From an uncultured Lachnospiraceae bacterium (GTDB lineage Bacteria; Bacillota_A; Clostridia; Lachnospirales; Lachnospiraceae): a stretch of DNA of 64,000 nucleotides. Positions 1-11,359 of this stretch are shown in pieces (the stretch's first letter is position 1; every line of letters begins with the position of its first letter). The position numbers and the translations under genes were made by a program. Below the pieces are notes generated by a model. It was not told the origin of the DNA. It searched no databases and worked only from the letters and a program-made list of their open reading frames with translations. The DNA lies in assembly GCA_905207905.1 (NCBI GenBank), contig CAJLNC010000003.1, positions 1 through 64,000 on the forward strand, read 5' to 3'.

Positions 1-47
1 CTTTTTTCAATTTTATTTTTCACCCTCATTTTAAGGCAAAAAAATAA

Positions 48-135
48 CGGAGAAAGAGGGATTTGAACCCTCGCGCCGCGTGAACGACCTACACCCTTAG
101 CAGGGGCGCCTCTTCAGCCTCTTGAGTATTTCTCC
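48..135 (-). tRNA. tRNA-Ser (anticodon GCT)
   Basis: Class II tRNA read on the minus strand. The acceptor stem GGAGAAA/TTTCTCC pairs fully and is followed by discriminator G. The anticodon loop CTGCTAA gives GCT (complement of bases 99-101), which decodes AGC/AGU. A long variable arm and the T arm GAGGG-TTCAAAT-CCCTC are intact. CCA is not encoded. A run of seven T follows the 3' end on the transcribed strand and may help termination. The long variable arm together with GCT makes the serine identity firm. Confidence 0.96.
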
Positions 136-217
136 AAATTCTGAATTATAAATCCTTTATTCGATTATGCATCTCTGGGAGACGCATTTATTATTATACT
201 GATCAACCATTTGTTTG

Positions 218-1228
218 TCAATCTTTTTTTTCAATCTTTTCCAACTTTTTTGTTTCCCGTGTTGTCTCATCTTTTTCGGAAACAGTTTCTTCTGCTTTCT
301 GCCCCTTTTCTGTATTCAGTGTGTCACGAACCACATAAAGGGGTGTCTGATTCATGGTCATAATCAGTTTTCCCACATATTCTCCGATAATTCCCATCAT
401 CAGGAAGGTAATGCCAGCCACAATTAAAATAATACACATGGTAGAAGACCAACCCACCTGTACGCCCGGATCAACCAGCTTTCGAATCAAAATGGCAATA
501 GCCGCAATAAAGCCTACTACCGAAAAACCTGCTCCCAAAACAGTAGAAAGCTGCAGAGGAATTGTAGAATAATTCATAAAGGACAAAAACAGCTTTAGCC
601 CTTTCCAAAATGTATAATTAGATTCTCCCACAGCTCGTTCAAAATGATCAATCTCAATGTCTGCCAGATTTCTGGTGGTGCGGACAAAAAGCAGCTGAAT
701 AAACGCATCATTCCCCCGATACTTCTTGATCTCGTCAATCACATACCTTCGGGCCAGCCAAAAACTGCTCATCTCAATATCCTTTGGCCGGTCTACCAGA
801 TGAAACAGCAAAAACTGGCTCACCGCGCCGGTAAAGTTTTTGAAAGCGCTGAATTTCCGCTTTTTAAAGCAGCCAAATACCACATCATAGCCTTCTTCCA
901 CCTTATCCAGAAACTGTTTGATCTGATAAGGCTGATTTTGCAGATCATCATCCATTCCTACTACATAGTCTCCATGTACATAGTGCAGACCTGCCATGAT
1001 AGCTGCATGCTGACCAAAATTCTTTGCCAAATTCACCCCTATCACATTGGGATACTTTTTTGCAGCTCTGGTAATTGCTTCAAAAGTCTTATCTTTCGAA
1101 TAATCGTTTACCAAAACCATCTCACACTCATACCCTTCCCACTGGGCAAAAGCTTCCATACACAGATCCACTACTTTTTCAATGGTATGTTCTGAATTAT
1201 AGCAGGGAATCACAACTGAAACCAGCAT
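218..1228 (-). CDS. Polyisoprenyl-phosphate glycosyltransferase (GT2, GtrB/DPM1-like)
   Basis: A 336-residue family 2 glycosyltransferase. A GT-A domain fills about residues 1-225: it opens with VIPCYNSE, has an NDYSKDKT nucleotide-binding turn near residue 41 and the metal-binding acidic cluster MDDDLQ near residue 93. Two membrane spans follow (about 230-252 and 263-287), then a tail of about 30 residues very rich in Lys and Glu. Relatives move a sugar from a nucleotide donor to undecaprenyl phosphate for wall or surface polymer decoration; the sugar cannot be told here. The ATG at 1228 has GGGAG 7 nt upstream and lies 2 nt after the stop of the ATP-grasp gene, so the two are probably translationally coupled. 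Confidence 0.85.
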   Translation of the reverse strand: MLVSVVIPCYNSEHTIEKVVDLCMEAFAQWEGYECEMVLVNDYSKDKTFEAITRAAKKYPNVIGVNLAKNFGQHAAIMAGLHYVHGDYVVGMDDDLQNQPYQIKQFLDKVEEGYDVVFGCFKKRKFSAFKNFTGAVSQFLLFHLVDRPKDIEMSSFWLARRYVIDEIKKYRGNDAFIQLLFVRTTRNLADIEIDHFERAVGESNYTFWKGLKLFLSFMNYSTIPLQLSTVLGAGFSVVGFIAAIAILIRKLVDPGVQVGWSSTMCIILIVAGITFLMMGIIGEYVGKLIMTMNQTPLYVVRDTLNTEKGQKAEETVSEKDETTRETKKLEKIEKKD

Positions 1229-1230
1229 AT

Positions 1231-2451
1231 CTATTCTCCCTCGTTCTCTCCGTTCTTCTTTATCTCATAGTTCAGTGTACCCAATACTTCTGATACCTTG
1301 CTTCGGCATTCCTCCAGGGTTTTCCCCTTCACGATCAGCTGTCCCACCCGATCTGCCCCATTGGTCATAGGACGCACCTGGCTTCCTTTTCTTATATTGA
1401 AGGAAAGATCCACCACCTGTTCCGGCAAATGCTCCGGGATGTGAATAGACTCTACGATCCCTTCCTGCTCAACAGACAATAACCTGGTAACACTGGGTGT
1501 CCTTGGAACCTGAGGCCCCAGAAACAGCTCTGTCACATCCATGCCTAACGCCACCCGGACGATAGCCTCGAAATAGTCAATGCCATAATAAATTCCCACC
1601 GTATCTGTAATGCAGGTGGCACCTGCCCGGCCGGTTGCTTCTATTATATATACCTTGCCATCCTTCAGCATACAGTCAAAGTCCAAAGGACAGTTCTCAA
1701 ATCCCAGGGCATCCACCGCTTTTTCTATCTGTTCCCGTATCTGGCTCTCCAGTGTTTCCTGAAATTCCCAGGGCACATAATGTCCCACCGGAAATGGCGG
1801 ATTCCCTTGACGCATATCATTTCCTAACGGAAGCAGATAGGCCAGCTTTCCATTGGAAACCATAGCTTCCACACCGAACATGGTTCCCTGAATAAACTCC
1901 TCCACAATGCAGTAATCCAGAGGTGTAGCTGCCATGGTCTTTTCATAATTTTCTAAAGCTTCCTGATAACTGTCACAACGGAAAATCCCCCGGCTGCCCA
2001 TAAGATCCACCGCTTTGACCATTACCGGAAACTCCAGCTGTTTCAACGCCTGCTCCAGTTCTGCTTTCTTCTTCACCCGGAAAAACCTGGCTGTATTGAC
2101 CCCATGCTGCAAATAGGCTTCCTTTTCCAGATATTTATTGCAGGAAGCCTCCGCCGCCCTAAGTCCCGGCCCTGGAAGCCCCATTTTTTCACAGGCATAC
2201 CCCAGCGCCCTTGTACCAATATCCATACAGCAGGTGGCAATTCCATCCACCTTAGCCTCCCTGGCAGCCTGCAAAACCGCCTCCGGGTCAGTGATATCCA
2301 CATATGCGATCTCATCCGCACTCTCAAACCCCTGGTAATTTCCGGGAATGCTGGCCACAAGAGCCGTAATCCCCATCCGCTTTGCTGCCTGAATCAAGGG
2401 TATCTGAGAATAGCTTGCTCCCAAAATCATTAATTTTTTCTTTTTATCCAT
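1231..2451 (-). CDS. ATP-grasp domain protein (carboxylate-amine ligase type)
   Basis: A 406-residue ATP-grasp enzyme resembling the CarB/PurK group. The N-terminal Rossmann-like part starts MILGASYSQ. The central ATP-grasp fold shows the ATP-binding lysine and glycine-rich loop in FPVMVKAVDLMGSRG (about 141-155), the hinge VEEFIQG (about 184), and the metal-binding end LDFDCML...IIEATGRAGAT (about 255-275). The family joins a carboxylate to an amine or thiol through an acylphosphate; the substrate is unknown. It is first in a two-gene unit with the downstream membrane glycosyltransferase, hinting at surface polymer or cell-envelope chemistry. The start ATG at 2451 has a distant AAGGAAG (about 10 nt). 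It is divergent from the GNAT gene. Confidence 0.8.
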   Translation of the reverse strand: MDKKKKLMILGASYSQIPLIQAAKRMGITALVASIPGNYQGFESADEIAYVDITDPEAVLQAAREAKVDGIATCCMDIGTRALGYACEKMGLPGPGLRAAEASCNKYLEKEAYLQHGVNTARFFRVKKKAELEQALKQLEFPVMVKAVDLMGSRGIFRCDSYQEALENYEKTMAATPLDYCIVEEFIQGTMFGVEAMVSNGKLAYLLPLGNDMRQGNPPFPVGHYVPWEFQETLESQIREQIEKAVDALGFENCPLDFDCMLKDGKVYIIEATGRAGATCITDTVGIYYGIDYFEAIVRVALGMDVTELFLGPQVPRTPSVTRLLSVEQEGIVESIHIPEHLPEQVVDLSFNIRKGSQVRPMTNGADRVGQLIVKGKTLEECRSKVSEVLGTLNYEIKKNGENEGE

Positions 2452-2684
2452 AGTAAATATTCTTCCTTGTACACGAATACTAAAATCAAATGCAGTATAC
2501 CATGTTTTTTCCGGCCGGGCAAGACTGCAGCCGGGAAATGTCTTGGAAATACACTCCGATCAGCAACGGAATAACGGCTTCGAATTTTCTGGTGCATTTT
2601 AAGCAAAAAAGTCTTATAATTAGTTATTCAAAGGTCAATACCACTTCACAAAACAACAGAAAAACTTGTATTTAAGGAGGAAAT

Positions 2685-3179
2685 ATGGAAACTCTTATAT
2701 CGGAACAGCCGGAAATCATTCCCATCTGTGCTGCTCTTCGGCTGAAAAAATATGATGGAAACTACAGCCCTGCCCTGAGCTGGTATCAGGACGAAACCGC
2801 CCTTCTCATGATCAATGGAAACCCAAGCCCCTACGGTCTGCCGGAAATTCAGACTATGTACTCCTACCAAAGCAAGATCAGTGAACTGTATTTTATTGAA
2901 CAGCAAATAGACGGTACCTTTACACCTGTAGGCGATGTGTCTTTTTCTCCGGAAGATATCACCATTATGATCGCTCCGGACAAACAACATCAAGGTATCG
3001 GAACCGCTGTGATACAAGCTCTGATCCGGCGTGCCCGTTCCCTTCACTATCCGGTTCTTCATGTACAGGAAATTTATGATTTTAACACTGCCTCCCAAAA
3101 GCTCTTTACCAGTCTCGGTTTTGTCCGGAAAAAAAAGACGGCTCTGGGGCATGGTTACCTGCTGCGGCTGGATTTATAA
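2685..3179 (+). CDS. GNAT family N-acetyltransferase
   Basis: A 164-residue acetyltransferase. The acetyl-CoA pyrophosphate-binding motif is KQHQGIGTAVI at about residues 98-108, followed by the usual helix, a strand (VLHVQEIYDFN) and the C-terminal motif NTASQKLFTSLGFVRKK, typical of GNAT motif B. Family members transfer an acetyl group from acetyl-CoA to an amine; the acceptor cannot be inferred. A strong ribosome site AAGGAGG sits 4-5 nt before the ATG. It stands alone on the plus strand, convergent with the ATP synthase operon. A TATAAT near 2614 in the 233-bp divergent spacer could be its -10 element, but no convincing -35 was found. Confidence 0.85.
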   Translation: METLISEQPEIIPICAALRLKKYDGNYSPALSWYQDETALLMINGNPSPYGLPEIQTMYSYQSKISELYFIEQQIDGTFTPVGDVSFSPEDITIMIAPDKQHQGIGTAVIQALIRRARSLHYPVLHVQEIYDFNTASQKLFTSLGFVRKKKTALGHGYLLRLDL

Positions 3180-3449
3180 TGCATATATCAAATCAGCCAT
3201 TCACCTTACAGCTTTGATATCCTTAATCGATTTCCGGCATAAAATATATTTCATCAAATGGACTTCACCTATTCCCCCCTATAGAAAGCCATAAGTTACC
3301 GCACAAATATTGGCAATACAGGGTTTTGACAATTTCCTTGCTAAATGACAATTCTTAAAATACACCAAATTATACTTCTTTGGATAACAAAAATTGTTCT
3401 ACTTCCTCTTTTGATGGTATTGAAGGCTACCCTCTTTCTCCATTATATA

Positions 3450-3499
3450 AAATACCCTTAAGCAGACTTTCTATTTCACGAACCTACTTAAGGGTATTT
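3450..3499. terminator. Inverted repeat between convergent GNAT and atp operon
   Basis: Perfect 13-bp inverted repeat AAATACCCTTAAG (3450-3462) and its complement (3487-3499) with a 24-nt loop. It lies 33 bp past the atpC stop, and on the minus strand the stem is followed by a T-rich stretch. It may end the atp transcript and perhaps the GNAT transcript. The stem is A+T rich and the loop large, so it could also be a protein-binding site. The rest of the 353-bp spacer (3180-3532) shows nothing recognisable. Confidence 0.5.
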
Positions 3500-3532
3500 A
3501 TTCTATCAAACTATCAGGGCTGTTGCAGTCCC

Positions 3533-3931
3533 CTATTTCACACTCAGCCGAACCAGCGCCCTCTGAAGTTTTGCCTTCACAATTTTGTAATCCCTGTCAG
3601 AAAGTCCGCCCTTTGCCAACAGACTCTCCGCCCGCTCCTTGGCATTCTGAGCTCGCTTTTCATCAATCTCATCCTGCCATTCCCAGGTGGTAGCCAACAG
3701 ATCACAGGTACCGTTTATCATAGAAAGCATTCCGCCAATACAGGCCGCATTTCTCCGACTGCCGTCCGGGAACACCACATGGGCTTCCCCCATGCCAATG
3801 GCAGTACAGAAATTACAATGGCCAGCCAAAATAGCCAAATCTCCGGTAATACTTCTGCACACCACCCGCTCTGCCTCTCCTTCATAGAGCAGTCCGTCCG
3901 GCGTTCCGATTCTTAATGGGAAGCTCTTCAT
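3533..3931 (-). CDS. atpC: F1Fo ATP synthase epsilon subunit
   Basis: A 132-residue epsilon subunit of the F1 central stalk. It has the N-terminal beta-sandwich (FPLRIGTPDGLLYEGEAE, then DLAILAGHCNF) and a C-terminal two-helix hairpin rich in Ala, Lys and Arg (about 95-132). This hairpin can inhibit ATP hydrolysis in relatives. Length is normal for the family. It is the last gene of the operon, 15 nt after atpD, and an inverted repeat follows at 3450-3499. Confidence 0.96.
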   Translation of the reverse strand: MKSFPLRIGTPDGLLYEGEAERVVCRSITGDLAILAGHCNFCTAIGMGEAHVVFPDGSRRNAACIGGMLSMINGTCDLLATTWEWQDEIDEKRAQNAKERAESLLAKGGLSDRDYKIVKAKLQRALVRLSVK

Positions 3932-3946
3932 AGATGTCCTCCCTTC

Positions 3947-5353
<1,407 letters not shown>

Positions 5354-5487
5354 TTATCATTTTCTAAGCAGCAAAACGTTCTTGTCATCCTGCTGCCTGT
5401 CATTCGACTATCTTGCGAATGCCAGGGTAGCAAGTCCCTCTTTTGAAAAGACTTTGTATCCTCCCCGGCATCCAAAAAGCAAATGCT

Positions 5488-6354
5488 TTAAATTCCTTCG
5501 GCACCTGCCACAATCTCCGTAATTTCCTGCGTGATGCTGGCCTGACGGGCTCTGTTGTAAAACAGATTCAGCTGTTCAATCATCTCCCCGGCATTCTTGG
5601 TGGCCGCATCCATAGCCATTCTTCTGGCTGCCAGCTCGCTGGCCTGAGCTTCACAGACACCGCCGTAGATCAGACCTGCCAGATACTCCGGAACGATGGC
5701 ATCAAATACCACCTGGGCATTGGGTTCATAAAGGATCAGCTCCCGGCTCTTCCCTCCGGCTTCCTCCCCCGTCTGCTCCTTTGCCACATCTGCAAGGGGC
5801 AGCATGGAGATCACCTCTGGAGTCTGAGTCAGCATAGACACAAAGGTAGTGTAGCAAAGCTCAATGTGACCAAATTTTCCTTCCCGGAACTCTCTGCACA
5901 AAAGATTTGCAATTTCGAAGCCATCTGCCACAGAGACTTCCGCAATTTCTGCAAATTCCTCTGTGAGACATTCCACTCCTGTCCGGTGGAAATATTCCAC
6001 AGCCTTCTTTCCCACAGGCAGCACCACATAATCCTTGCCCGCCGCATCCATCTCCAGGCGCTTAAACAGATTAGCATTATATCCTCCTGCCAGCCCTCTG
6101 TCTCCTGCCATAACTACATAACAATACCGGTCACTGGCTGCCTCTCTGGCATATACGGAAGAAAAATCCGTATTCTCTCTGGCAATATTCTGCAGCGTCT
6201 GATAAAGCTCCCGGAAATAAGGACGACAGCCATCCGCCCGTTCCTTTGCCTTCCGCAGTTTGGAGGATGCTACAAGCTCCATGGCCTTGGTAATCTGCAT
6301 GGTGTTCTGCACGCTCTTGATCCGCAGTTTCACCGATTTCATATTCGCAGCCAT
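5488..6354 (-). CDS. atpG: F1Fo ATP synthase gamma subunit
   Basis: A 288-residue gamma subunit, the rotating shaft of F1. The N-terminal helix (KSVKLRIKSVQNTMQITKAM) and the C-terminal helix (MDAATKNAGEMIEQLNLFYN, then RQASITQEITEIVAGAEGI) form the expected coiled coil, with a Rossmann-like middle containing VMAGDRGLAGGYN. Length matches the family. It lies 20 nt after atpA and ends 146 nt before atpD. Confidence 0.97.
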   Translation of the reverse strand: MAANMKSVKLRIKSVQNTMQITKAMELVASSKLRKAKERADGCRPYFRELYQTLQNIARENTDFSSVYAREAASDRYCYVVMAGDRGLAGGYNANLFKRLEMDAAGKDYVVLPVGKKAVEYFHRTGVECLTEEFAEIAEVSVADGFEIANLLCREFREGKFGHIELCYTTFVSMLTQTPEVISMLPLADVAKEQTGEEAGGKSRELILYEPNAQVVFDAIVPEYLAGLIYGGVCEAQASELAARRMAMDAATKNAGEMIEQLNLFYNRARQASITQEITEIVAGAEGI

Positions 6355-6374
6355 ACGTTTCCTCCTTCATCACG

Positions 6375-7904
6375 TTATTTTTCAGGTTTTGTATCTAAAA
6401 ACTGCCGGGTATAGGCATCCAGCACTTCCCGCAGCTGTTCCTCAGTCTTTTCATCCATCTGACCGGTGGTACGGATCTTCTGCATCACCTCTGCACCCTG
6501 AGCATCCGTATCCAGATAAGTATACAATCCAGCCTCATAAGACTGCACCTCTTCCACCGCCACCTTGGCCAGGCTTCCCTTCGTAACCGCATATAGGATT
6601 GCCACCTGTTTTTCTACCGGAACGGGAGCATTCTGATTCTGCTTCAATACCTCCACGATACGGGCTCCCTGATCCAGACGCGCCTTTGTATCAGCATCCA
6701 GATCGGAACCGAACTGTGCAAAACTCTGTAGCTCACGGTACTGAGAATAGATCAGTTTCAGAGTACCTGCCACCTTCTTCATAGCCTTGATCTGCGCATT
6801 TCCTCCTACACGGGAAACGGAAATACCCGGATTTACCGCAGGCATCACGCCGGAGTGGAACAGCTCTGTCTCCAGGAAGATCTGACCATCTGTAATAGAA
6901 ATCACGTTGGTGGGAATGTATGCAGATACATCCCCGGCCTGAGTCTCGATGATCGGCAAGGCTGTAAGAGAACCGCCGCCGTGTTCATCATCCAGCTTGG
7001 CTGCACGCTCCAGCAGTCTGGAGTGCAGATAGAAAACATCTCCCGGATAAGCCTCTCGCCCTGGCGGACGGCGGATCAGCAGGGACAGAGCTCTGTAAGC
7101 CACTGCATGCTTGGAAAGATCATCATAGATCATCAGCACATGTTTTCCATTGTACATAAAATACTCACCCATAGCACAGCCTGCATAAGGTGCAATATAC
7201 TGCAGAGGGCTGGCCTCTGAAGCCGTAGCCGCCACCACAATGGTGTAATCCATAGCGCCGTTTTTCTGCAGATTTTCTACCAGTGTAGCTACCGTAGAGC
7301 GCTTCTGTCCGATGGCAACATAGATACAGATTACATCTTTCCCTTTTTGATTCAAAATCGTGTCTACTGCAATAGCAGTTTTACCAGTCTGACGGTCTCC
7401 GATGATCAGCTCTCGCTGGCCCCTTCCAATAGGCACCATGGAGTCAATGGCTTTGATTCCTGTCTGGAGAGGCTCATGCACAGATTTCCTCTCACAGATA
7501 CCGGGAGCAGGGCTCTCGATGGCACGATATTCCTTGGTCACAATGGGACCTGCCCCGTCAATGGGCTGCCCCAGTGCGTTTACCACCCGGCCGATCATAG
7601 CCTCTCCCACCGGCACAGAAACCACCTTGCCGGTGCGCTTTACCGTCTGCCCTTCACCAATGTTCTCATCAGAGCCAAACAGTACGATGGAGACGCTGTT
7701 TTCCTCCAGGTTTTGAGCCATGCCAAAGCTGCCGTCCTCAAACTCCAGCAGCTCACCGGCCATGCAGTTGGTCAAACCGCTGGCTCTGGCAATTCCATCA
7801 CCCACCATTAAAATCGTACCCGTCTCGCTCTGCTGGATCGCATTGTCATAATATTTGATCTGGCTTCGGATGACTTTGGATATTTCTTCAGGTTTTAATT
7901 GCAT
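6375..7904 (-). CDS. atpA: F1Fo ATP synthase alpha subunit
   Basis: A 509-residue alpha subunit with the non-catalytic nucleotide sites of F1. It has the N-terminal beta-barrel ([10 protein letters not shown]), Walker [12 protein letters not shown] at about 170-180, the alpha/beta signature [14 protein letters not shown], and the alpha-type Gln in the Walker region that distinguishes it from beta. Length is normal. It lies between atpH (17-nt gap) and atpG (20-nt gap). Confidence 0.98.
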   Translation of the reverse strand: MQLKPEEISKVIRSQIKYYDNAIQQSETGTILMVGDGIARASGLTNCMAGELLEFEDGSFGMAQNLEENSVSIVLFGSDENIGEGQTVKRTGKVVSVPVGEAMIGRVVNALGQPIDGAGPIVTKEYRAIESPAPGICERKSVHEPLQTGIKAIDSMVPIGRGQRELIIGDRQTGKTAIAVDTILNQKGKDVICIYVAIGQKRSTVATLVENLQKNGAMDYTIVVAATASEASPLQYIAPYAGCAMGEYFMYNGKHVLMIYDDLSKHAVAYRALSLLIRRPPGREAYPGDVFYLHSRLLERAAKLDDEHGGGSLTALPIIETQAGDVSAYIPTNVISITDGQIFLETELFHSGVMPAVNPGISVSRVGGNAQIKAMKKVAGTLKLIYSQYRELQSFAQFGSDLDADTKARLDQGARIVEVLKQNQNAPVPVEKQVAILYAVTKGSLAKVAVEEVQSYEAGLYTYLDTDAQGAEVMQKIRTTGQMDEKTEEQLREVLDAYTRQFLDTKPEK

Positions 7905-7921
7905 GTTTCCTTTCCCATCCT

Positions 7922-8461
7922 TTAAACAATTATTTCGTTCAGTTTCTTAGAAAGTCCGGTCAGCCGTCCCTGCACAGTTCCGTCTAACTGCTTTCCTTCC
8001 AGTTCTATCCGCAGACCGCCCAGCACAGAAGGATCTGTCACTTGAATCAGATGCACTGTCTTTCCGCTCATCTTCTCCAGCTTCTCCTTCAGAGCAGCCA
8101 GTTGGCTCTCTGTCAGCGCTACTGCACTGGTAACCGCTGCCTCTGCAATATTGTGGTCTGCATTATACCGCCGTACATACTCCTCACAGCATCCTGCGTA
8201 TTCGCTGAGAATATTTCTCTCGCACAGCAGCTTCAAAAAATTCAGTAGATAGCGCTCCGCCTGGCCGCCAAAAGCATCCTCGATCAGTTTTGTCCGCTCT
8301 GTTTTGGGAAGGGACGGTTCTGACAGAAGCCGCACATAATCCGGATTCTCCCGAAACAAAGTGCGGACTTCCTGAGTCTGCTCCATCAGCACTTCGGTAA
8401 GCCCCTCTTCGGCAGCAAGCTCATAAAGGCTGCCGCCATATAATCTGGCAGTCGCCGTCAT
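7922..8461 (-). CDS. atpH: F1Fo ATP synthase delta subunit
   Basis: A 179-residue delta subunit, which joins the peripheral stalk to the top of F1. It shows the N-terminal helical bundle ([16 protein letters not shown]) and the C-terminal conserved region [20 protein letters not shown], then RLTGLSKKL. Length is normal. Its start overlaps the end of atpF by 4 bp (ATGA), so translation is coupled. Confidence 0.95.
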   Translation of the reverse strand: MTATARLYGGSLYELAAEEGLTEVLMEQTQEVRTLFRENPDYVRLLSEPSLPKTERTKLIEDAFGGQAERYLLNFLKLLCERNILSEYAGCCEEYVRRYNADHNIAEAAVTSAVALTESQLAALKEKLEKMSGKTVHLIQVTDPSVLGGLRIELEGKQLDGTVQGRLTGLSKKLNEIIV

Positions 8462-8961
8462 GATGTCTCACCTACATTCGCAATAAATTCATCAATGAGT
8501 TTTTTGTGATCCTCCTGACTGATCTCACGCTCGATTACCTTTCCGGCAATCTCCATCGCCATATCGCCAATTTCATCCTTGATTTCATTGACTGCTTTTC
8601 TCTTTTCCTGAGCAATATCCTTCTCAGCCTTCTGCTTCATGGCTGCTGCCTCCATGGCCGCGCCTTTCAGCAGTTCTTCGCTCTGAACCGCTGCCGTTCT
8701 CTGGGCTGTGGTCAGAATCTCGTTGGCCTTGCTCTTTGCCTCTGCCATGTTCTGCTCATACTCTGCTTTCATGGCTTCCGCTTCGTCCTTCGCCTTCACC
8801 GCATCCTGGATCTGCGCATCTGCCATCGCTTTGCGTTTTTCCAAAATTTGATTAATGGGCTTAAAGAGAAAACGCTTAATGAGATACACCTGGAGGAACA
8901 GATTGCAGATCATGGCCACAAATGTCCATGGCACAATCCCTACTAATTCCTGTACCTGCAT
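8458..8961 (-). CDS. atpF: F1Fo ATP synthase b subunit
   Basis: The b subunit of the peripheral stalk, 167 residues from the chosen start. One membrane span lies near the N terminus (about 8-28, WTFVAMICNLFLQVYLIKRF), followed by a long charged helix rich in Ala, Glu and Lys that dimerises along F1. The open frame extends to 8988, but AGGAGG sits 9 nt before the ATG at 8961, inside that longer frame, so 8961 (MQVQEL) is preferred. It lies 113 nt after atpE with a strong hairpin in the spacer, and overlaps atpH by 4 bp. Confidence 0.94.
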   Translation of the reverse strand: MQVQELVGIVPWTFVAMICNLFLQVYLIKRFLFKPINQILEKRKAMADAQIQDAVKAKDEAEAMKAEYEQNMAEAKSKANEILTTAQRTAAVQSEELLKGAAMEAAAMKQKAEKDIAQEKRKAVNEIKDEIGDMAMEIAGKVIEREISQEDHKKLIDEFIANVGETS

Positions 8962-8993
8962 AACGTATAACCTCCTGTTGTTCTTCACTGTCT

Positions 8994-9017
8994 CCTGCAG
9001 GTAGCTTCACCTGCAGG
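8994..9017 (-). promoter_or_regulatory. Intra-operon hairpin between atpE and atpF
   Basis: Perfect 9-bp stem CCTGCAGGT/ACCTGCAGG with a 6-nt loop. It is transcribed just after atpE and before the atpF ribosome site. It has no T run, so it is not a normal terminator. It could protect the 3' end of an atpE-containing RNA fragment and so help make more c subunit than b subunit, but that role is inferred. Confidence 0.5.
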
Positions 9018-9074
9018 CTCCGCACCTGGCCCTCATGGACTGCTCCCAGTCCTGGTGACCAATGGGCAGGATCC

Positions 9075-9551
<477 letters not shown>

Positions 9552-10310
9552 TTACCCCTCTGCCGCATTGGCAATATACATGGTGGTAAGCATACAGAAA
9601 ATAAATGCCTGCATAAACCCGGTAAACCAGTCAAAATAGAATGACAGGATCGCCGGAATGCCTACCGACAAAATGGGGATATGTGAGAGCACATCACCCA
9701 CCACGCCGGGAATCAGTCCCAGCAGTGCGGAACTGGCCAGGGCCAAAGCCGCATAGATCAGTCCATTGATTACAATACCGGAAAGAATGTTCCCAAAATG
9801 ACGGCAGGCCATACTAACTGGTGTCGCCAGCTCGGAGAGCACATTAAAAGGCGTCATGATAGCAATCGGGGTGGTAAATCCTTTCAGATAACCGCCCACA
9901 CCTCCTGCCTTAATCTTCTGTCCGGTAATCATAATAAATACAACTACCGCCCAGGCTGCTTCTGTGGACAGATCTGCCGTTGGGCTTCTAAGACCGGTTA
10001 AACTAATCAGATTGGAAACCAGGCTGGTAATAAACAGCGCTGCCACAAAGGGAATCAGATACCGGAATTTCTCTCCCATGTTCCCAATCACGAAGCTGTT
10101 GGCCTTCTCCACCAGCATCTCTGCCAGCGCCTGCCGCTTGGAAATATTTTCCACCTTCAGATCTCTGGTCAGCCAGATACACAATCCTGTAATCACCAGC
10201 ATCACAATCCAACTGACCACAATGGTTTCACTCAGCTGAAACCTTCCCAGAATGGGGAAATCAATGGGCACAGTAAAAAAGACCTTCGCTCCGGAGATAT
10301 CAAGTTCCAT
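9552..10310 (-). CDS. atpB: F1Fo ATP synthase a subunit
   Basis: A 252-residue a subunit, the membrane stator that carries ions to and from the c ring. Several membrane spans are visible. The essential arginine lies in the conserved stretch ACRHFGNILSGIVINGLIY. A C-terminal span contains FYFDWFTGFMQAFIFCMLTT. The start codon overlaps the stop of the upstream gene in TAATG, with GGAGGTGAT upstream, so translation is coupled. Confidence 0.96.
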   Translation of the reverse strand: MELDISGAKVFFTVPIDFPILGRFQLSETIVVSWIVMLVITGLCIWLTRDLKVENISKRQALAEMLVEKANSFVIGNMGEKFRYLIPFVAALFITSLVSNLISLTGLRSPTADLSTEAAWAVVVFIMITGQKIKAGGVGGYLKGFTTPIAIMTPFNVLSELATPVSMACRHFGNILSGIVINGLIYAALALASSALLGLIPGVVGDVLSHIPILSVGIPAILSFYFDWFTGFMQAFIFCMLTTMYIANAAEG

Positions 10311-10744
10311 TAAACATCACCTCCCGTCTTATTTGGTTTGAAAATCGCTCTGGCTTTGATACCAAAGCTGGGAAATAAAAGCGGTACGATGCCGGCCGCA
10401 AACTGAAAGCACGGCGCCGCAATCGCCACTATAATCCACAAGATCTGAAGCATCAGACGCTGAGAGTAGCTGGCCTTCATCTGCATTCTGGCTGCGTCCT
10501 CATTGGTCTGGCCGGCCACCTTCTGAACCGTCAGCCCCATAAGGAAGAAGTTCAGCACTGCAACAGCCCCTCCCACCAGACCACCCAGAATCACGGTATA
10601 GTCAAAGGGTACCTTCTCTGGCATAAAGCCGTGAAGCAGGGCAAATACCACCCACATAAGCGCCACACCAATACCAGTATAAAGAATAATATGTTTTGTT
10701 TCTTTTTTTACTGCCGGCTGGATATTCTCAAAAAATTTACTCAT
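10310..10744 (-). CDS. atpI: ATP synthase subunit I-like membrane protein
   Basis: A 144-residue protein with about four membrane spans (about 20-38, 49-72, 92-112 and 114-130). Position directly before atpB, size and hydropathy fit the poorly conserved AtpI family, which helps c-ring assembly or membrane insertion in relatives. The sequence itself is divergent and no catalytic motif is seen. AGGAG lies before the ATG at 10744. The annotation leans strongly on gene order. Confidence 0.75.
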   Translation of the reverse strand: MSKFFENIQPAVKKETKHIILYTGIGVALMWVVFALLHGFMPEKVPFDYTVILGGLVGGAVAVLNFFLMGLTVQKVAGQTNEDAARMQMKASYSQRLMLQILWIIVAIAAPCFQFAAGIVPLLFPSFGIKARAIFKPNKTGGDV

Positions 10745-10794
10745 AGCTGCTCCTCATCATCCTATGTTCTGCATAAAATCATCAATCCTGCTGC

Positions 10795-11064
10795 TCAGTC
10801 ATGTCTGTTAAAGAAAACCTTTTCTTTTTTTTCTTTCTTTTCCTGACTCTGTTTCTTCAGCACAGACAGATACAGCTTATAAGCCACCATACCGGATCCC
10901 CCCAGACCAAAGAAAAAACCAAAAATAAAAATCCAGCCGCCCCATCCGAAACGACTGTAAAGCCACCAGCACAATGCCAGGCACAGCAAAAGCGGCGTGA
11001 TCAGGGAAAGTCCAAACTGCGTCAGCAGGGAAAGATTCTTCAGCATATTTGACCAGTTTTTCAT
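10795..11064 (-). CDS. AtpZ/AtpQ-like small membrane protein of the ATP synthase operon
   Basis: An 89-residue protein with two membrane spans (about 15-36 and 42-64; the second contains WIFIFGFFFGLGGSGMVAY) and a strongly basic tail rich in Lys and Glu. The glycine-rich second span and the position as first gene of the atp operon match the AtpZ/AtpQ group, proposed in other bacteria to work with AtpI in divalent cation uptake or synthase assembly. GGAG lies 7 nt before the ATG. The role here is inferred from family and context. Confidence 0.75.
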   Translation of the reverse strand: MKNWSNMLKNLSLLTQFGLSLITPLLLCLALCWWLYSRFGWGGWIFIFGFFFGLGGSGMVAYKLYLSVLKKQSQEKKEKKEKVFFNRHD

Positions 11065-11091
11065 TTTGGCTCTCCTTAATATTATCTTTCT

Positions 11092-11120
11092 ATTTTATAG
11101 TATTTTTTTTATAATGTCCA
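11092..11120 (-). promoter_or_regulatory. Probable promoter of the atp operon
   Basis: Minus-strand TGGACA (-35) and TAAAAT (-10) separated by exactly 17 nt, about 30 bp before the first atp gene, in a strongly A+T-rich stretch. A TATAAA two bases off offers an alternative -10. The remaining spacer to the plus-strand gene at 11360 holds no other recognisable signal. Confidence 0.5.
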
Positions 11121-11359
11121 GCTTTTGCCTGCTGTTGTACCCACTTTTTTATGTAATTTTCATAAATTCCTTTTTTTCTCGATCTGTGTATGGTAGTATC
11201 AATGTACAAGAGACGTATTATCCCCTATACACGGATGCTACCATCTGTGTATAAAACACAAGTCCGGTCTCTGCATGAGGCTGGCATCCCTGCAGAAGAC
11301 TATGCATTTGCTGTATACCCGCAATCGTTTCTTCCGACAAACGGAAAGGAGGCGCTCTT

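Noticed and set aside
5443..6414. 323-residue plus-strand open frame opposite atpG
   Set aside because: Shadow of atpG; His/Cys-rich composition and no motif.
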